Part shown: positions 1 through 9,363 of the stretch, piece by piece | How positions within the stretch are numbered: position 1 is the first letter of the stretch | Layout: every line of letters starts with the position of its first letter | Position numbers and translations under genes: made by a program | From: Corynebacterium silvaticum | GTDB taxonomy: Bacteria > Actinomycetota > Actinomycetes > Mycobacteriales > Mycobacteriaceae | NCBI RefSeq assembly: GCF_004382825.2 | Contig: NZ_SDQO02000001.1 | Location: 1 to 64,000, forward strand | Length of the DNA: 64,000 nucleotides | Direction of reading: 5' to 3' | The notes under the pieces: generated by a model | What the model was told of the DNA's origin: nothing | The model's database searches: none | What the model saw: only the letters and a program-made list of their open reading frames with translations

Positions 1-114
1 GGTGGTTATAGTGTCGGGGGTACGCCCGGTCCCTTTCCGAACCCGGAAGCTAAGCCCGATTGCGCTGATGGTACTGCACCTGGGAGGGTGTGGGAGAGTA
101 GGTCGCCGCCAACC
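1..114 (+). rRNA. rrf: 5S ribosomal RNA (5' end cut by window)
   Basis: The stretch has the conserved 5S core seen in actinobacteria: the cgcccggtccc block, the ccgaacccggaagctaagc block and the gggagagtaggtcgccgcc 3' part. The 5' ggtgg pairs with the 3' ccgcc to form helix I. A few 5' nucleotides of helix I probably lie before the window. It is followed by a strong terminator, as expected for the end of an rRNA operon. Confidence 0.93.
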
Positions 115-132
115 AAAAAATTTGATATGTAG

Positions 133-204
133 GAAGAGAGTCTAGGTATGATGCCTTACCCCCTTGGGGGTGGGTGTGGTGCCTAGACTCTCTTCCCTTT
201 TTTT
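133..204 (+). terminator. Rho-independent terminator of the rRNA operon
   Basis: A perfect 14-bp stem (gaagagagtctagg at 133-146, its complement at 182-195) encloses a GC-rich inner hairpin and is followed by a run of seven T. It sits directly after the 5S gene. Confidence 0.93.
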
Positions 205-406
205 ACGCGTAAACAACCCCCAACAAACCAGGGGGCAAGGAAAGAAAGCGTAGGGAACACGTTACGGGGGTGGAAAAGAGAGAAAAAAAAGGGGGTAGCC
301 GTGTGATGGGTGCGCACACTAGAGCTTCAAGGTTGAATAGACTTGTTACGCTTCTACGGATTTGATGTAGCAGCTTGGAAACAACCCAGATAGGAACTAG
401 TTCTAT

Positions 407-1156
407 ATGTTTATCACCGACTCCAAGAGGCCAGCAGCTCGTGCAGTTGCTCTCACCAAGAGCTATGGGCAGGGGGAGACCATGGTCCGGGCCCTTGATG
501 GCATCGACGTGGAATTCGCCACCAATGAATTCACCGCGATTATGGGGCCTTCTGGTTCCGGCAAATCTACGTTGATGCATTGCATGGCAGGCTTGGATTC
601 TGTTACCTCGGGGTCGACATTCATTGGAGACACGGATCTTTCGCAGTTGAAAGATAAACAGATGACTGCGCTAAGGCGCGATCGCCTTGGATTTATCTTC
701 CAATCTTTCAATCTGGTTCCTACGCTGACAGCAGCGGAAAATATTACGCTTCCGAGGGACATAGCGGGGCGTAAGGTCGACAAAGAGTGGTTTGAAGAGG
801 TGACGCAGCGCCTTGGCTTGAACCAACGTCTCAACCACCGTCCGGCAGAATTATCAGGCGGTCAGCAGCAGCGCGTTGCGTGTGCTCGTGCCTTGGTGGT
901 ACAGTCAGAGATCATCTTTGGCGATGAGCCAACCGGAAACTTGGATTCCAATTCTTCAGCGGAAGTTTTGTCGATTCTACGTACTGCAGTAGATCAGGAT
1001 GGACAGACAGTAGTCATAGTTACTCACGATCCGCGTGCTGCCTCTTACGCAGATCGGGTGGTTTTCCTTGCAGACGGTCGAATCGTGAAAGAACTGCGTG
1101 CCCCCTCGGCGGAGGAGATCTTGCAGACTATGGCTTCCATCGAGGAGCTGGCATAG
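407..1156 (+). CDS. ABC transporter ATP-binding protein (MacB/LolD type)
   Basis: This 249-residue protein is the ATPase of an ABC exporter and would energise the permease encoded directly downstream. Visible motifs are Walker A GPSGSGKST at residues 47-55, the signature LSGGQQQ at about 149-155, Walker B ending in FGDEPT at about 171-176 and the H-loop VTHD at about 205-208. Length and motif spacing fit the MacB/LolD/FtsE subfamily, which pairs with FtsX-like permeases and moves peptides, lipids, haem or drugs rather than small solutes. Its stop codon touches the ATG of the next gene, so the two are certainly one operon. The substrate cannot be told from sequence. Confidence 0.93.
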   Translation: MFITDSKRPAARAVALTKSYGQGETMVRALDGIDVEFATNEFTAIMGPSGSGKSTLMHCMAGLDSVTSGSTFIGDTDLSQLKDKQMTALRRDRLGFIFQSFNLVPTLTAAENITLPRDIAGRKVDKEWFEEVTQRLGLNQRLNHRPAELSGGQQQRVACARALVVQSEIIFGDEPTGNLDSNSSAEVLSILRTAVDQDGQTVVIVTHDPRAASYADRVVFLADGRIVKELRAPSAEEILQTMASIEELA

Positions 1157-3757
1157 ATGGGACAGCATTCTGCTAAAGGCAGAGAGCCTTCATACTCGAC
1201 TAGTACTCCTAGCAAAGACAGCTCTACTGCGATGCTTCGCGTGAGCATACGATCTGTTTTGGCTCATAAGGTTCGTCTGGCCCTGACACTGTTGGCTGTC
1301 GTTTTGGGTACCGCTTTTGTCTCCGGCTCTTTGATGTTTACTGCATCCTTGAGCAAATCATTTGATGCGGTGGTCGACGATAGCCTTGCTGGTATTGATG
1401 CTGTTGTCTCAGGTAAAGAAAAGCCGATTACTGTTGCGGAGATCGAACAGCTTCGAGCAGACAAAAATGTGAAAGCTGTAGACGTCAACGGATCTACCAA
1501 CGTTGTTGTGGCGACGTCGGATCGCAAGGCTATTCAGACAGGAGCCGGGCGAGCTAGCGTCTCCATTTTCCATGGAGAAGGCAGCGCAAGTAACCGCCCG
1601 GTGAAAATCGCGGAGGGGACAGCCCCCAAGGACAACGCTGATGTAGTCATTGCGACAGGAACGGCTTCTGCACACAACATCAAGATCGGTGACTCCCTTC
1701 TGGTCATTGACGCGATGGGACAGCGTGAAGTCAAGGTTGTGGGAACGTATGAACCGGCTTCCTCCAATGCGCCTGGGCTAACCTTGTTGACGTCTGAAAA
1801 CGGCTACCTTGCTAATTACACGCAAGGATCCGTGGGATCAGTGATTGCTAAAAGCGCCGGTATGTCTTCTGAAGACTTAGTGAAGTATCTGTCAGAGACC
1901 TATCCGCAGTACAAAGTGGATACTGGAAATGCCATAGCCGAACAAATTACCGGAGTCATTAAAAAGGCCCTGAGCTTTGTCAACTACTTCTTGGTGGCGT
2001 TTGGCCTTATTGCTCTTCTGGTAGGCACTTTTATCATCGCTAACACGTTCTCCATGATCGTTGCCCAGCGTTTAAAGGAATTTGCTCTTCTCCGAGCTTT
2101 GGGCGTGTCCAGAAAACAACTTACCCGCTCGGTTGTGTTTGAAGCCGTCATCATTGGTCTCGTGGGATCCATAATCGGAATCTTTGGAGGCATGGGGCTG
2201 GTCAAACTCATTCAGTTTGTGATGGCTAAGTTTGGCATGGAAATTCCCGCAGCCGGTTTGGGCCTTACCGTTACCTCGGTGCTCCTTCCATTGGCGCTGG
2301 GCACAATTGTCACTGTGGTGAGCGCCTGGGCGCCAGCTCGTCGCGCCGGTGCTGTACGGCCCGTGGAAGCCATGCGTTCTACAGAAACCGCCTCCGAGAG
2401 CTCTTTGAAAGTCCGCACTATTTTTGGCCTGGTCGGGATTATGCTGGGTATCGCTGCTGCTTTGGTGGGGATTTTCGCAGAAGATGCAGCCACTAAGACT
2501 CGGGCGATTTCCGTGGGCGTTGGCGCATTGTTTGTAATCGTTGGTGTGTTTGCTGCATCACCTGCGATGAGTATCCCCATCGTCGGGGCACTGGGACGTG
2601 TGCTGGGAGCCCTGTTCGGGGCCGTCGGCAAGCTATCGGCTACGAACGCTCGACGTAACCTTAAGCGGACTGCAACGACTGCGTTTGCGCTCACCTTGGG
2701 CGTTGCTCTTGTGACAACGATCGGCATGCTGTCGGCGACGATGAAGAGCAGCATTAGCGATCTCGTGGACAGCGAGGTCAAGGTAGAATTTATCTTGTCG
2801 GGGCCTCAGGGCGGACATTTCCCCGTGCCAGCTGAAGCGGAACAGAAAGTCCGTGAGGTCGAGGGTGTGGGCTCTGTGACATCGATGGGATTTGCGCCAG
2901 TCACATTGGGAACCGCGAAACTAGAAGCAGCCTCGCACCCGAGCGGAACGGCGTTGGTGAACGGAAAGATCGACGATGTGGTCAATGCCGAAGGGGTAGA
3001 GGGAAGCCTTGACCTTACAGCTGCTGATCGAGTGGTCGCTAAGAAGAGCTACTTGGAGGCTCAGAACTTAAAGGTTGGCGACCAAGTGCCGCTGCGCCTG
3101 GAAGACGGGACGGAGATCGCGCGTGTCACAATCGTGGGCAGTTTCTCCGAGAGCAAGATTTTGAATGACGTTATAGCTTCGAGCAAAACTATCGAGGGCA
3201 AGAACGTGCTCTCGACGACCTCAGTTTTGTTTGTGAACGGCAACGGAACCAAGACCACCGATGAGCTCCGCGACGGGCTTAATAAAGCCGTTGAGGATTT
3301 CCTTGTAGTACGTGTGCAAACGTCAAAAGAGTATGCGGGTGAGCAATCCTCGGCGGTCAGCCAGATGATGAATATCCTGTATGCGCTCCTCGGGCTTGCC
3401 GTGGTGATTGCGATCATCGGAATCATCAATACTCTTGCGCTGAACGTTATTGAACGCCGCCAGGAGATCGGCATGCTGCGGGCAGTGGGCACACAGCGTA
3501 GGCAGATTCGCACAATGATTTCTATTGAATCCGTGCAGATTGCTCTTTATGGTGCCGTGGTGGGTATCGTGATCGGCCTTGGACTGGGGTGGGCGTTCCT
3601 CAAGGTTCTCTCTTCCCAAGGACTAGACACAATCAGTATTCCTATCGCAGAGATCCTGTGGCTGCTTGTCGGCTCGGCAGTTGTCGGCGTGGTTGCCGCG
3701 CTGTGGCCAGCACGGCGTGCCGCCAAGACTCCGCCGTTGGACGCCATAGCGGACTAA
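1157..3757 (+). CDS. ABC transporter permease, duplicated FtsX/MacB type
   Basis: This 866-residue membrane protein is the transmembrane partner of the preceding ATPase. A first hydrophobic helix lies at about residues 33-55. A periplasmic-type domain follows, then a three-helix FtsX core at about 270-420 ending in APARRAGAVRPVEAMR, two further helices, a second extracytoplasmic domain and a second FtsX core ending in WPARRAAKTPPLDAIAD. The repeated layout is the usual 8-10 helix architecture of single-chain actinobacterial MacB-like permeases. The annotated ATG follows the upstream stop without a gap. An ATG at 1229, just before the first helix, is an alternative start. Substrate unknown. 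Confidence 0.9.
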   Translation: MGQHSAKGREPSYSTSTPSKDSSTAMLRVSIRSVLAHKVRLALTLLAVVLGTAFVSGSLMFTASLSKSFDAVVDDSLAGIDAVVSGKEKPITVAEIEQLRADKNVKAVDVNGSTNVVVATSDRKAIQTGAGRASVSIFHGEGSASNRPVKIAEGTAPKDNADVVIATGTASAHNIKIGDSLLVIDAMGQREVKVVGTYEPASSNAPGLTLLTSENGYLANYTQGSVGSVIAKSAGMSSEDLVKYLSETYPQYKVDTGNAIAEQITGVIKKALSFVNYFLVAFGLIALLVGTFIIANTFSMIVAQRLKEFALLRALGVSRKQLTRSVVFEAVIIGLVGSIIGIFGGMGLVKLIQFVMAKFGMEIPAAGLGLTVTSVLLPLALGTIVTVVSAWAPARRAGAVRPVEAMRSTETASESSLKVRTIFGLVGIMLGIAAALVGIFAEDAATKTRAISVGVGALFVIVGVFAASPAMSIPIVGALGRVLGALFGAVGKLSATNARRNLKRTATTAFALTLGVALVTTIGMLSATMKSSISDLVDSEVKVEFILSGPQGGHFPVPAEAEQKVREVEGVGSVTSMGFAPVTLGTAKLEAASHPSGTALVNGKIDDVVNAEGVEGSLDLTAADRVVAKKSYLEAQNLKVGDQVPLRLEDGTEIARVTIVGSFSESKILNDVIASSKTIEGKNVLSTTSVLFVNGNGTKTTDELRDGLNKAVEDFLVVRVQTSKEYAGEQSSAVSQMMNILYALLGLAVVIAIIGIINTLALNVIERRQEIGMLRAVGTQRRQIRTMISIESVQIALYGAVVGIVIGLGLGWAFLKVLSSQGLDTISIPIAEILWLLVGSAVVGVVAALWPARRAAKTPPLDAIAD

Positions 3758-3770
3758 CTGTTCGCGTATA

Positions 3771-3808
3771 AAACCTCGGGTTCACTATCACGTGGGCCCG
3801 AGTTTTTT
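3771..3808 (+). terminator. Terminator after the ABC exporter operon
   Basis: The ctcggg/cccgag hairpin is flanked by A-rich and T-rich arms (tttttt at 3803-3808) right after the permease stop. Because of the A/T flanks it could work in both directions and also end the convergent crcB pair. Confidence 0.85.
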
Positions 3809-4140
3809 ATAGGTGCATGATGAGGCTAGCGCTGCCAACACCAAGCGCACAGGTCACCGCCAGATATCCAAGAGCGGCTGCCCAGCGGCCTTGGACAATA
3901 TCCGTTCCCAACTCTTTTGCCAGGGTCGACCATGTAACAGAGCGCCTGCGAGCCCGGTCCCCGCAAACACCATAAGTTCTTGGGGTAGTGTGCTCCGCCA
4001 TAGCCAAGCGATCAATACACAAGCAGCAAGGTTGGCCGCCAAGGTTCCTCGGTAGGGCCCCAGTTTTCCTAACCAGAAACGGCAGAGACCCCGCCGCAAA
4101 ATCCGCCGAGGACCACGGCTCCTAGCGCGTAGAGCGTCAT
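3807..4140 (-). pseudogene. crcB: crcB/fluC fluoride channel, frameshifted copy 2
   Basis: Pieces of a small CrcB/FluC fluoride-exporting channel can be read in three frames. The N-terminal MTLYALGAVVLGGFCGG runs from 4140 into a TAG near 4070. A middle part with GPYRGTLAANLAACVLIAWL continues in another frame. The C-terminal VTWSTLAKELGTDIVQGRWAA ends at 3807 in the third. At least two indels, near 4070 and 3945, therefore break it. Its start overlaps the stop of copy 1 as ATGA, the usual dual crcB arrangement of Gram-positive bacteria in which the two chains form one heterodimer. Either both genes are decayed or the assembly carries indel errors. Confidence 0.8.
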
Positions 4141-4480
4141 GGGGCGAGTGGCCTTCTGCGCGTAAGGGTGTTGCCCAGGAGCCATCCCGCGATGCACCCG
4201 AAGACAGTAGCGAGGAAGACACCAGCCGCAGAAAATCCGCTGAGCTGAGGCGTTGCTAGGTAGAGCGCGAAGGCGGAGAAGCTAGTAAAGCCCCGAGAAA
4301 TCCGGTTCCCCAGAAAGGGCGTGGGTGGAAATAACCCATGAGAGTTGCTCCCACGATATTGATGAGAACGATGGTGGCGGGGGCGTCGATAAGCGATACC
4401 TGACTGGTGATGAGGAAACGCGCAGCGGCTCCGAGAGCTGCGCCGCTTCCAACGACCACCGAGAGAGGGACTCTATCCAT
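4137..4480 (-). pseudogene. crcB: crcB/fluC fluoride channel, frameshifted copy 1
   Basis: The N-terminal half reads [20 protein letters not shown] to about FWGTGFLG and is a clear CrcB/FluC beginning with membrane helices and the GN-type motif region. At about 4292 a run of G is one base short. Restoring it gives [16 protein letters not shown] and a C-terminal helix, ending at 4137 where the stop overlaps the start of copy 2. Fluoride exporters protect enolase and pyrophosphatase from fluoride. With one indel here and two in the neighbour no functional dimer would be made, unless the homopolymer indel is a sequencing artefact. It is divergent from pgm across about 126 bp. Confidence 0.82.
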
Positions 4481-4606
4481 GAGTGCAAAGCCTACTCCGT
4501 CGATGGGAGGATTGATGTGTCACAAAAACTCACAAATCAGATGCGTCGGGCATCGAAAACCGCGAAGATAGAAGTGATACACACCGAGCGGACACTAAGG
4601 AGCATC

Positions 4607-6259
4607 ATGGCGCATGAACGTGCAGGTCAGTTGGCCCAGCCCGAGGATCTTATTGATATTGCAGAAGTGGTGACTGCGTATTACACGCGTCATCCCGATG
4701 CAGATAACCCCGATCAGCAGGTATCTTTTGGAACGTCCGGCCATCGTGGTTCCTCTTTGGATACCGCGTTTAATGAGCAGCATATCCTCGCGATTACGCA
4801 GGCTATCGTGGAATATCGGCGGAGCAATAACATTGATGGCCCGCTCTTTATCGGACGTGACCCGCATGCGCTCAGCGAGCCGGCGATGACCTCCGCCCTT
4901 GAAATATTACTGGCCAACGATGTGACTGTGCTTGTCGATGACCGTGGCCGCTACACACCAACGCCCGCAGTGTCGCATGCGATTCTTACCTATAACGCGG
5001 GCGCCCAGGCACAGCGTGCCGAGACACAGCGTGCCGACGGAATCGTGATTACACCCTCCCATAATCCTCCACGAGACGGTGGTTTTAAGTACAACCCTCC
5101 TAACGGCGGACCTGCGGACACAGACGCCACAGATTGGATTGCTAACCGAGCGAATCAACTGCTCCGCGATGGCTTACGTGGAGTTCAGCGGACCTCAGTA
5201 CAGGGTGTCCTCGATCCGCGAGCCCACGCATACAATTTCCTAGATTCTTATGTTGCAGATCTGCCAAACGTGGTCAATATCGCAGCCATAAGAGACTCCG
5301 GGTTGCATATCGGCGCGGACCCTATGGGCGGGGCATCCGTGGACTATTGGGGCGCGATAGCGGAGTACCACAAGCTCAATATGACAGTTACTAACCCGCT
5401 TGTTGATGCGACCTGGCGTTTTATGACCCTAGACACCGACGGAAAAATCCGAATGGACTGCTCCTCGCCCGACTCTATGGCCTCGCTGGTGAGCAACCGA
5501 GACAGGTTTGACATATCTACCGGCAACGACGCCGATGCAGACAGACACGGGATAGTCACCCCAGACGCCGGCCTGATGAACCCCAATCACTATCTGGCGG
5601 TAGCTATTGATTATCTGTTTACGCATCGCCCTCAGTGGTCTACCAACATTGCCGTGGGCAAGACGCTGGTCTCGTCTTCGATGATCGACCGAGTAGTCAA
5701 CGGCCTGGATCGCAAGCTCATCGAGGTGCCCGTAGGCTTCAAGTGGTTTGTGCCTGGCCTTGTGGACGGCTCCGTGGGGTTCAGCGGCGAGGAATCCGCG
5801 GGGGCATCCTTTTTGCGTCACGACGCAACCGTGTGGTCTACAGACAAAGACGGACTTATCCTCAACCTCCTCGCCGCGGAAATAGCTGCGGTGACCGGGA
5901 AGAGCCCGTCGCAACGCTGTGCGGAACTGGCACAGACCTACGGTGCCCCTGTCTACGCGCGTATCGACGCTCCCGCCAACCGCGAACAAAAAGCAACGTT
6001 GAAAGGGCTTTCTCCAGAGGCCGTCGTGGCTACCGAGCTAGCGGGCGAAGCCATTACCGCGAAACTTACCCATGCACCCGGCAATGGCGCGGCACTTGGT
6101 GGGCTTAAAGTGACTACCGACAACGCCTGGTTTGCTGCGCGACCTTCAGGAACGGAACAGAAGTACAAAATTTATGCTGAGTCTTTCCTCGGAGAAGCGC
6201 ACCTACAGCAGGTGCAAAGGGAGGCACAAGAGCTTGTAGATGGGATACTCCAAGCGTAA
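4607..6259 (+). CDS. pgm: Phosphoglucomutase (alpha-D-glucose phosphate-specific)
   Basis: A 550-residue cytosolic enzyme interconverting glucose-1-phosphate and glucose-6-phosphate, feeding glycogen, trehalose and cell-wall precursor synthesis. The catalytic serine loop TPSHNP lies at about residues 149-154. The metal-binding loop NDADADRHG starts at about 307, the sugar-binding GEESAGASF follows, and the C-terminal phosphate loop [10 protein letters not shown] is present. The open frame extends far upstream into the crcB region. The start at 4607 was chosen because aagga lies just before it and the protein then begins MAHERAGQL as family members do. Length is normal for the family. Confidence 0.95.
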   Translation: MAHERAGQLAQPEDLIDIAEVVTAYYTRHPDADNPDQQVSFGTSGHRGSSLDTAFNEQHILAITQAIVEYRRSNNIDGPLFIGRDPHALSEPAMTSALEILLANDVTVLVDDRGRYTPTPAVSHAILTYNAGAQAQRAETQRADGIVITPSHNPPRDGGFKYNPPNGGPADTDATDWIANRANQLLRDGLRGVQRTSVQGVLDPRAHAYNFLDSYVADLPNVVNIAAIRDSGLHIGADPMGGASVDYWGAIAEYHKLNMTVTNPLVDATWRFMTLDTDGKIRMDCSSPDSMASLVSNRDRFDISTGNDADADRHGIVTPDAGLMNPNHYLAVAIDYLFTHRPQWSTNIAVGKTLVSSSMIDRVVNGLDRKLIEVPVGFKWFVPGLVDGSVGFSGEESAGASFLRHDATVWSTDKDGLILNLLAAEIAAVTGKSPSQRCAELAQTYGAPVYARIDAPANREQKATLKGLSPEAVVATELAGEAITAKLTHAPGNGAALGGLKVTTDNAWFAARPSGTEQKYKIYAESFLGEAHLQQVQREAQELVDGILQA

Positions 6260-6264
6260 GGAAC

Positions 6265-6825
6265 ATGCTCGGGAGGCCTAGTGCTGGTGGCACAATGAAC
6301 TCTTCCAGCACTTCCCTCCACCCTAAAGCTGCATTAGAGTTTAGGTTTGTGTCTGAAAATACGATGAGGCGTTCCAGAAAGACTATGGCGTTAGATGCCA
6401 TGAGCTTCTTCGCGCGCTTCTTTATGGCTTATATCTGGATCTCGGCGGGTATCTCTAAAACAGGGTCGCATCTAGAGACAGCGCAATCGGTAAAAGCGTA
6501 TGAAATTTTTAGCGATACGTGGGCTAACTGGATTTCCATGATCATCGGCCCGTTGGAGATCGCCGGCGGTGTGTTGCTGCTGCTAGGAATATTCCTACGC
6601 AAGGCAAGCTGGGTCTCCACCTTTGTCATGGTGTTGTTCATTGTTGGACTTTCCCAAGCGTGGGCCCGAGGACTCAGCATCGACTGTGGTTGTTTTGGTC
6701 CGCAGGCAATCACAGAAAACACCGCTGCTGATTACGCAAAAGTGATCGCTAGAGACATCGTCTTTGTCGTGCTGTCTCTTTGGACAGTGTACCGCCCCTT
6801 TAAAAAGTGGGCTCTATACGCATAA
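6265..6825 (+). CDS. MauE/DoxX-family membrane protein
   Basis: A 186-residue integral membrane protein with four predicted hydrophobic helices in its last 140 residues. A cysteine pair in SIDCGCFGP is characteristic of the MauE branch of DoxX-like proteins. MauE was named for a role in maturation of methylamine dehydrogenase; homologues next to thioredoxin-like proteins are thought to pass electrons across the membrane to extracytoplasmic thiol oxidoreductases. The next gene encodes exactly such a protein. The start is uncertain: ATG at 6265 lies 5 bp after pgm, ATG at 6295 and 6364 are alternatives, and the helices begin only around residue 45. Confidence 0.78.
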   Translation: MLGRPSAGGTMNSSSTSLHPKAALEFRFVSENTMRRSRKTMALDAMSFFARFFMAYIWISAGISKTGSHLETAQSVKAYEIFSDTWANWISMIIGPLEIAGGVLLLLGIFLRKASWVSTFVMVLFIVGLSQAWARGLSIDCGCFGPQAITENTAADYAKVIARDIVFVVLSLWTVYRPFKKWALYA

Positions 6826-6944
6826 AAACATGATGTGTTGCGGGGAGTCTTCTCTACCTCCCCGAGACCACGTATTATGGCATCAATTGAGCCTGAAAGC
6901 TCATCACCCATGTTTCTTCCGTCTGCAAAGTACGTAGCTCGTGG

Positions 6945-7715
6945 GTGAGAACAACGACAAGAAACAAGGTTGTAAAAATAGTGAGTGGTGCATCCTCCGT
7001 GAAAAAGGTTAAAAACCCTACTGAGAAGTCCAATGGGTTCCTCTGGGCTATCCTGGCACTTCTGGTAGTGGTCATCGCTGTGGTCGCTTTTATTGTGATC
7101 CAAGGTCGAGGCGCTCAGGAAGATAAAATTGCAGATCGCGAACGTGAGTCAATCTCTTTCGGCGGTGCAGTAACGGACAACGCAATCCAGCTGAAAGCGG
7201 CAAACGCAAAGTCTGATGCCAAGAAGATTGATCTCTACGAGGATTACTCTTGCTCCCATTGCGCTGAGCTAGGAAAAGCAACAGACAAGCCGATGAAGGA
7301 AGCCATTGAAAAAGGCGAAATCGTGGTTAACCTGCGATTCCTTAACTTCCTCGATCGCGGAAACGAAGACGGCAGCTCCAGCAAAGGCGGAGCAGCTGCT
7401 CTAGCCATTGCTAACGCTGGTGAGTGGGAAGCCTACTGGAACTACCGCACGCTGCTCATGGAAGAGCAGAACAGCATCTACGGGCAGTGGAGCAACGACG
7501 ACTTTGCCAACGCAGCCAAGAACGTCGGCGCATCCGATGGGGTAGTGCAGAAGATTCGTGAGGGCGCTGAAAAGCAGCACTTCCTTGACGCTGCTAAAGC
7601 CAATACCGACAAGCTAGAGAAGGACAGCGGAAAAGTTTCCTCACCGCGCGTCTTTATCGACGGCAAGGAAGTCACCGAAAGCATCAATACCTGGGTTACC
7701 AAGGCTACTTCCTAA
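6945..7715 (+). CDS. DsbA-family thiol oxidoreductase, membrane anchored
   Basis: A 256-residue protein with one transmembrane segment at about residues 31-53 and an extracytoplasmic thioredoxin-fold domain. The active site is YSCSHC (C103-S-H-C106). The cis-proline region lies near SSPRVFIDGKEV toward the C-terminus. It should form or shuffle disulfides in exported proteins, the main disulfide route in Actinobacteria. The upstream MauE/DoxX-like gene may supply redox partners. The frame opens at GTG 6945; a GTG at 6981 is an alternative that would give a start closer to the KVKNPTEKSNG block. Confidence 0.88.
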   Translation: MRTTTRNKVVKIVSGASSVKKVKNPTEKSNGFLWAILALLVVVIAVVAFIVIQGRGAQEDKIADRERESISFGGAVTDNAIQLKAANAKSDAKKIDLYEDYSCSHCAELGKATDKPMKEAIEKGEIVVNLRFLNFLDRGNEDGSSSKGGAAALAIANAGEWEAYWNYRTLLMEEQNSIYGQWSNDDFANAAKNVGASDGVVQKIREGAEKQHFLDAAKANTDKLEKDSGKVSSPRVFIDGKEVTESINTWVTKATS

Positions 7716-7731
7716 GTACAGCTGAACGCAT

Positions 7732-7769
7732 AAGACAGCGACGCCACCTTGTAGGGTCGCTGTCTTTTT
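7732..7769 (+). terminator. Terminator after the DsbA-like gene
   Basis: Perfect 11-bp stem aagacagcgac / gtcgctgtctt with a 13-nt loop followed by a T run, 16 bp after the stop codon. Confidence 0.92.
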
Positions 7770-7890
7770 ATGGTATTTGTGCTGGTTGATGTGCGTGTAC
7801 ATCGGTGTTCGGTCCAGAATTTGGTAAATCCATCATCGATGACTACCATCTTGAACAGAAGAACGACGCGTACGCGCGAAGTTCACATCT

Positions 7891-7966
7891 GGGGCTATGG
7901 CGCAGCTGGTAGCGCACCACACTGGCAGTGTGGGGGTCACGGGTTCGAATCCCGTTAGCTCCACCA
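7891..7966 (+). tRNA. tRNA-Ala (anticodon GGC)
   Basis: A full cloverleaf can be drawn. The acceptor ggggcta pairs with tagctcc, and the D arm begins gcgcagc. The anticodon stem ccaca/tgtgg holds loop ctggcag, giving anticodon GGC, and the T arm gggttcgaatccc is intact. The CCA is encoded at 7964-7966. Anticodon GGC reads GCC, hence alanine. Confidence 0.95.
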
Positions 7967-7968
7967 AT

Positions 7969-8007
7969 AGGACGCTCATTTTGATACAAGATGGGCGTCC
8001 TTTTGTT
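7969..8007 (+). terminator. Terminator of tRNA-Ala
   Basis: Stem aggacgctcat / atgggcgtcct (one G-U pair) followed by tttt, three bases after the encoded CCA. Confidence 0.9.
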
Positions 8008-8497
8008 TTCCTCGAATGGGCGGCGTTTTGGCTGGTATTTCTCAGTCCAACTAATGGGGAGCAGTTCAGTAAGCGGGGTTTTCGCGTATCAGAAGCGTTA
8101 ACGCACGCAAAGCATGCAATAGGTGCGATTATCCAGAAAACGTCGTCTTTGACTAATCATTGGGTATGAATTAGGGCACGACTTAGAGTGTAAAGTATAG
8201 ATAAGCAGCGTACGCAAATTCCCCAGTGGAAAATGCTAAGCCTTTTGCATGGGGTCTGACGGGTTGCTGCTCAGTACGAAATTAAGAGGAAAGAACAGGC
8301 GACATTGAAAAGTTCTTGGTGGGCAATCTTGTGACTAAGCTCATTTTCTATCAGAAGATCCCCGTTTTTTGATTTCGAAAAGTCGTAGCGGTTCAGGATG
8401 CTGATGATGGTCAGCGAAAGCGAACCTCGCTCGGTTATGTCGATGGTATATCACTCGCAAGAGGGGCAATGAAACAATTCTAATAACCAAGGTAAGG
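8008..8497. other. Non-coding stretch between tRNA-Ala and methyltransferase
   Basis: About 490 bp with no reading frame that has both a ribosome-binding site and recognisable content. An AT-richer patch at about 8190-8205 (gtaaagtatagat) could be a promoter -10 but nothing downstream of it is coding. No repeats or RNA gene were recognised. Confidence 0.4.
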
Positions 8498-8533
8498 CTG
8501 ACGGCTGACCTAATTTCGGGTATGATTCTGGTA
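8498..8533 (+). promoter_or_regulatory. Putative promoter giving a leaderless transcript
   Basis: A -35-like CTGACG at 8498-8503 is followed after 17 bp by a near-consensus -10 TATGAT at 8521-8526. The methyltransferase ATG begins at 8533, seven bases downstream of the -10 box, where transcription would start. No ribosome-binding site fits in the gap. Leaderless mRNAs are common in corynebacteria. Confidence 0.6.
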
Positions 8534-9333
8534 TGGTCCAAATTAGTCCAGTACCGCAAAGTGAACGTCCCACAGAAACGGCGGCCGGCCATTGGGTGTT
8601 AGCCCGTGCTGGCAAGAAAGTTCTACGTCCCGGTGGTTTGAAACTCACCACGCGCCTGCTCTCGCAAGCAGATATCCACGGAAGTAGGATTATCGAGTTT
8701 GCTCCAGGCTTGGGGCGAACCGCAAAGATTATCGTCGAGAGTGGAGTTGCGTCATATCTAGGCGTGGAGCAAGATCCCGATGCGGCTGCCAACGTTAAAC
8801 AGGTCGTTACTCCGTATGGTGGAAAAGTAATTGATGCGCGAGCACAAGATACAGGCTTGCCTGCGGCTTCGGCTGATGTAGTGGTTGGTGAAGCTATGTT
8901 GACCATGCAGGGCGAGAAAGGCAAGAATGAAATCGTTGCCGAAGCATTCCGATTGATTTCTCCGGGCGGGTGCTACGCAATTCATGAGCTCGGCCTCGTT
9001 CCAAATAATATTGACTTGCAACTGGCTGACGCGCTGCGAAAGAACCTTGCCAAGTCAATTCGCGTCAATGCGCGTCCCTTAACCGAAAACGAATGGTGCG
9101 AGGTGCTTAAACGAGCCGGGTTTGCTATTGAGTGGGTAGGCTTCGAGCCGATGGCTTTGCTGTCGTTGCGCCGCAATCTCGCTGATGAGGGACTACTTGG
9201 GGTGGTTAGGATACTCAAAAATGTTATCCTCGATAAAGACTTGCGTCAGCGCGTTTTAGCGATGCGCTCCACCTTCAGCGAATACCAGAAGCAACTTACG
9301 GGCATCGCGATTATTGCGCGCAAACCCCAATAG
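8533..9333 (+). CDS. Class I SAM-dependent methyltransferase
   Basis: A 266-residue soluble protein of the Rossmann-fold methyltransferase superfamily. Motif I reads IIEFAPGLGRTA at about residues 53-64. The acidic ribose-binding end of strand 2 is in LGVEQDPDA, and motif IV is VVVGEAMLTM. The part after about residue 170 is helical and may bind the substrate, which cannot be inferred; UbiE/SmtA-like small-molecule methylation is the most general reading. The start is set by the promoter spacing described for 8498-8533. A cupin gene follows after 30 bp and is probably co-transcribed. Nothing links it to DNA methylation. Confidence 0.85.
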   Translation: MVQISPVPQSERPTETAAGHWVLARAGKKVLRPGGLKLTTRLLSQADIHGSRIIEFAPGLGRTAKIIVESGVASYLGVEQDPDAAANVKQVVTPYGGKVIDARAQDTGLPAASADVVVGEAMLTMQGEKGKNEIVAEAFRLISPGGCYAIHELGLVPNNIDLQLADALRKNLAKSIRVNARPLTENEWCEVLKRAGFAIEWVGFEPMALLSLRRNLADEGLLGVVRILKNVILDKDLRQRVLAMRSTFSEYQKQLTGIAIIARKPQ

Positions 9334-9363
9334 CAAAAGACTGAAGAAAGAACACCAGAAATA

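Noticed and set aside
4325..4606. Upstream extension of the phosphoglucomutase frame
   Set aside because: It runs antisense through crcB and lacks family similarity. The ATG at 4607 has a ribosome-binding site and gives the normal N-terminus.
7897..8169. Plus-strand frame over tRNA-Ala
   Set aside because: It begins inside the tRNA gene, crosses its terminator and has no ribosome-binding site.
8533..9333. Methyltransferase as partner of the XamI-like endonuclease
   Set aside because: It lacks DPPY or cytosine-methyltransferase motifs, is 1 kb away behind a terminator and is paired with a cupin gene. It resembles small-molecule methyltransferases.
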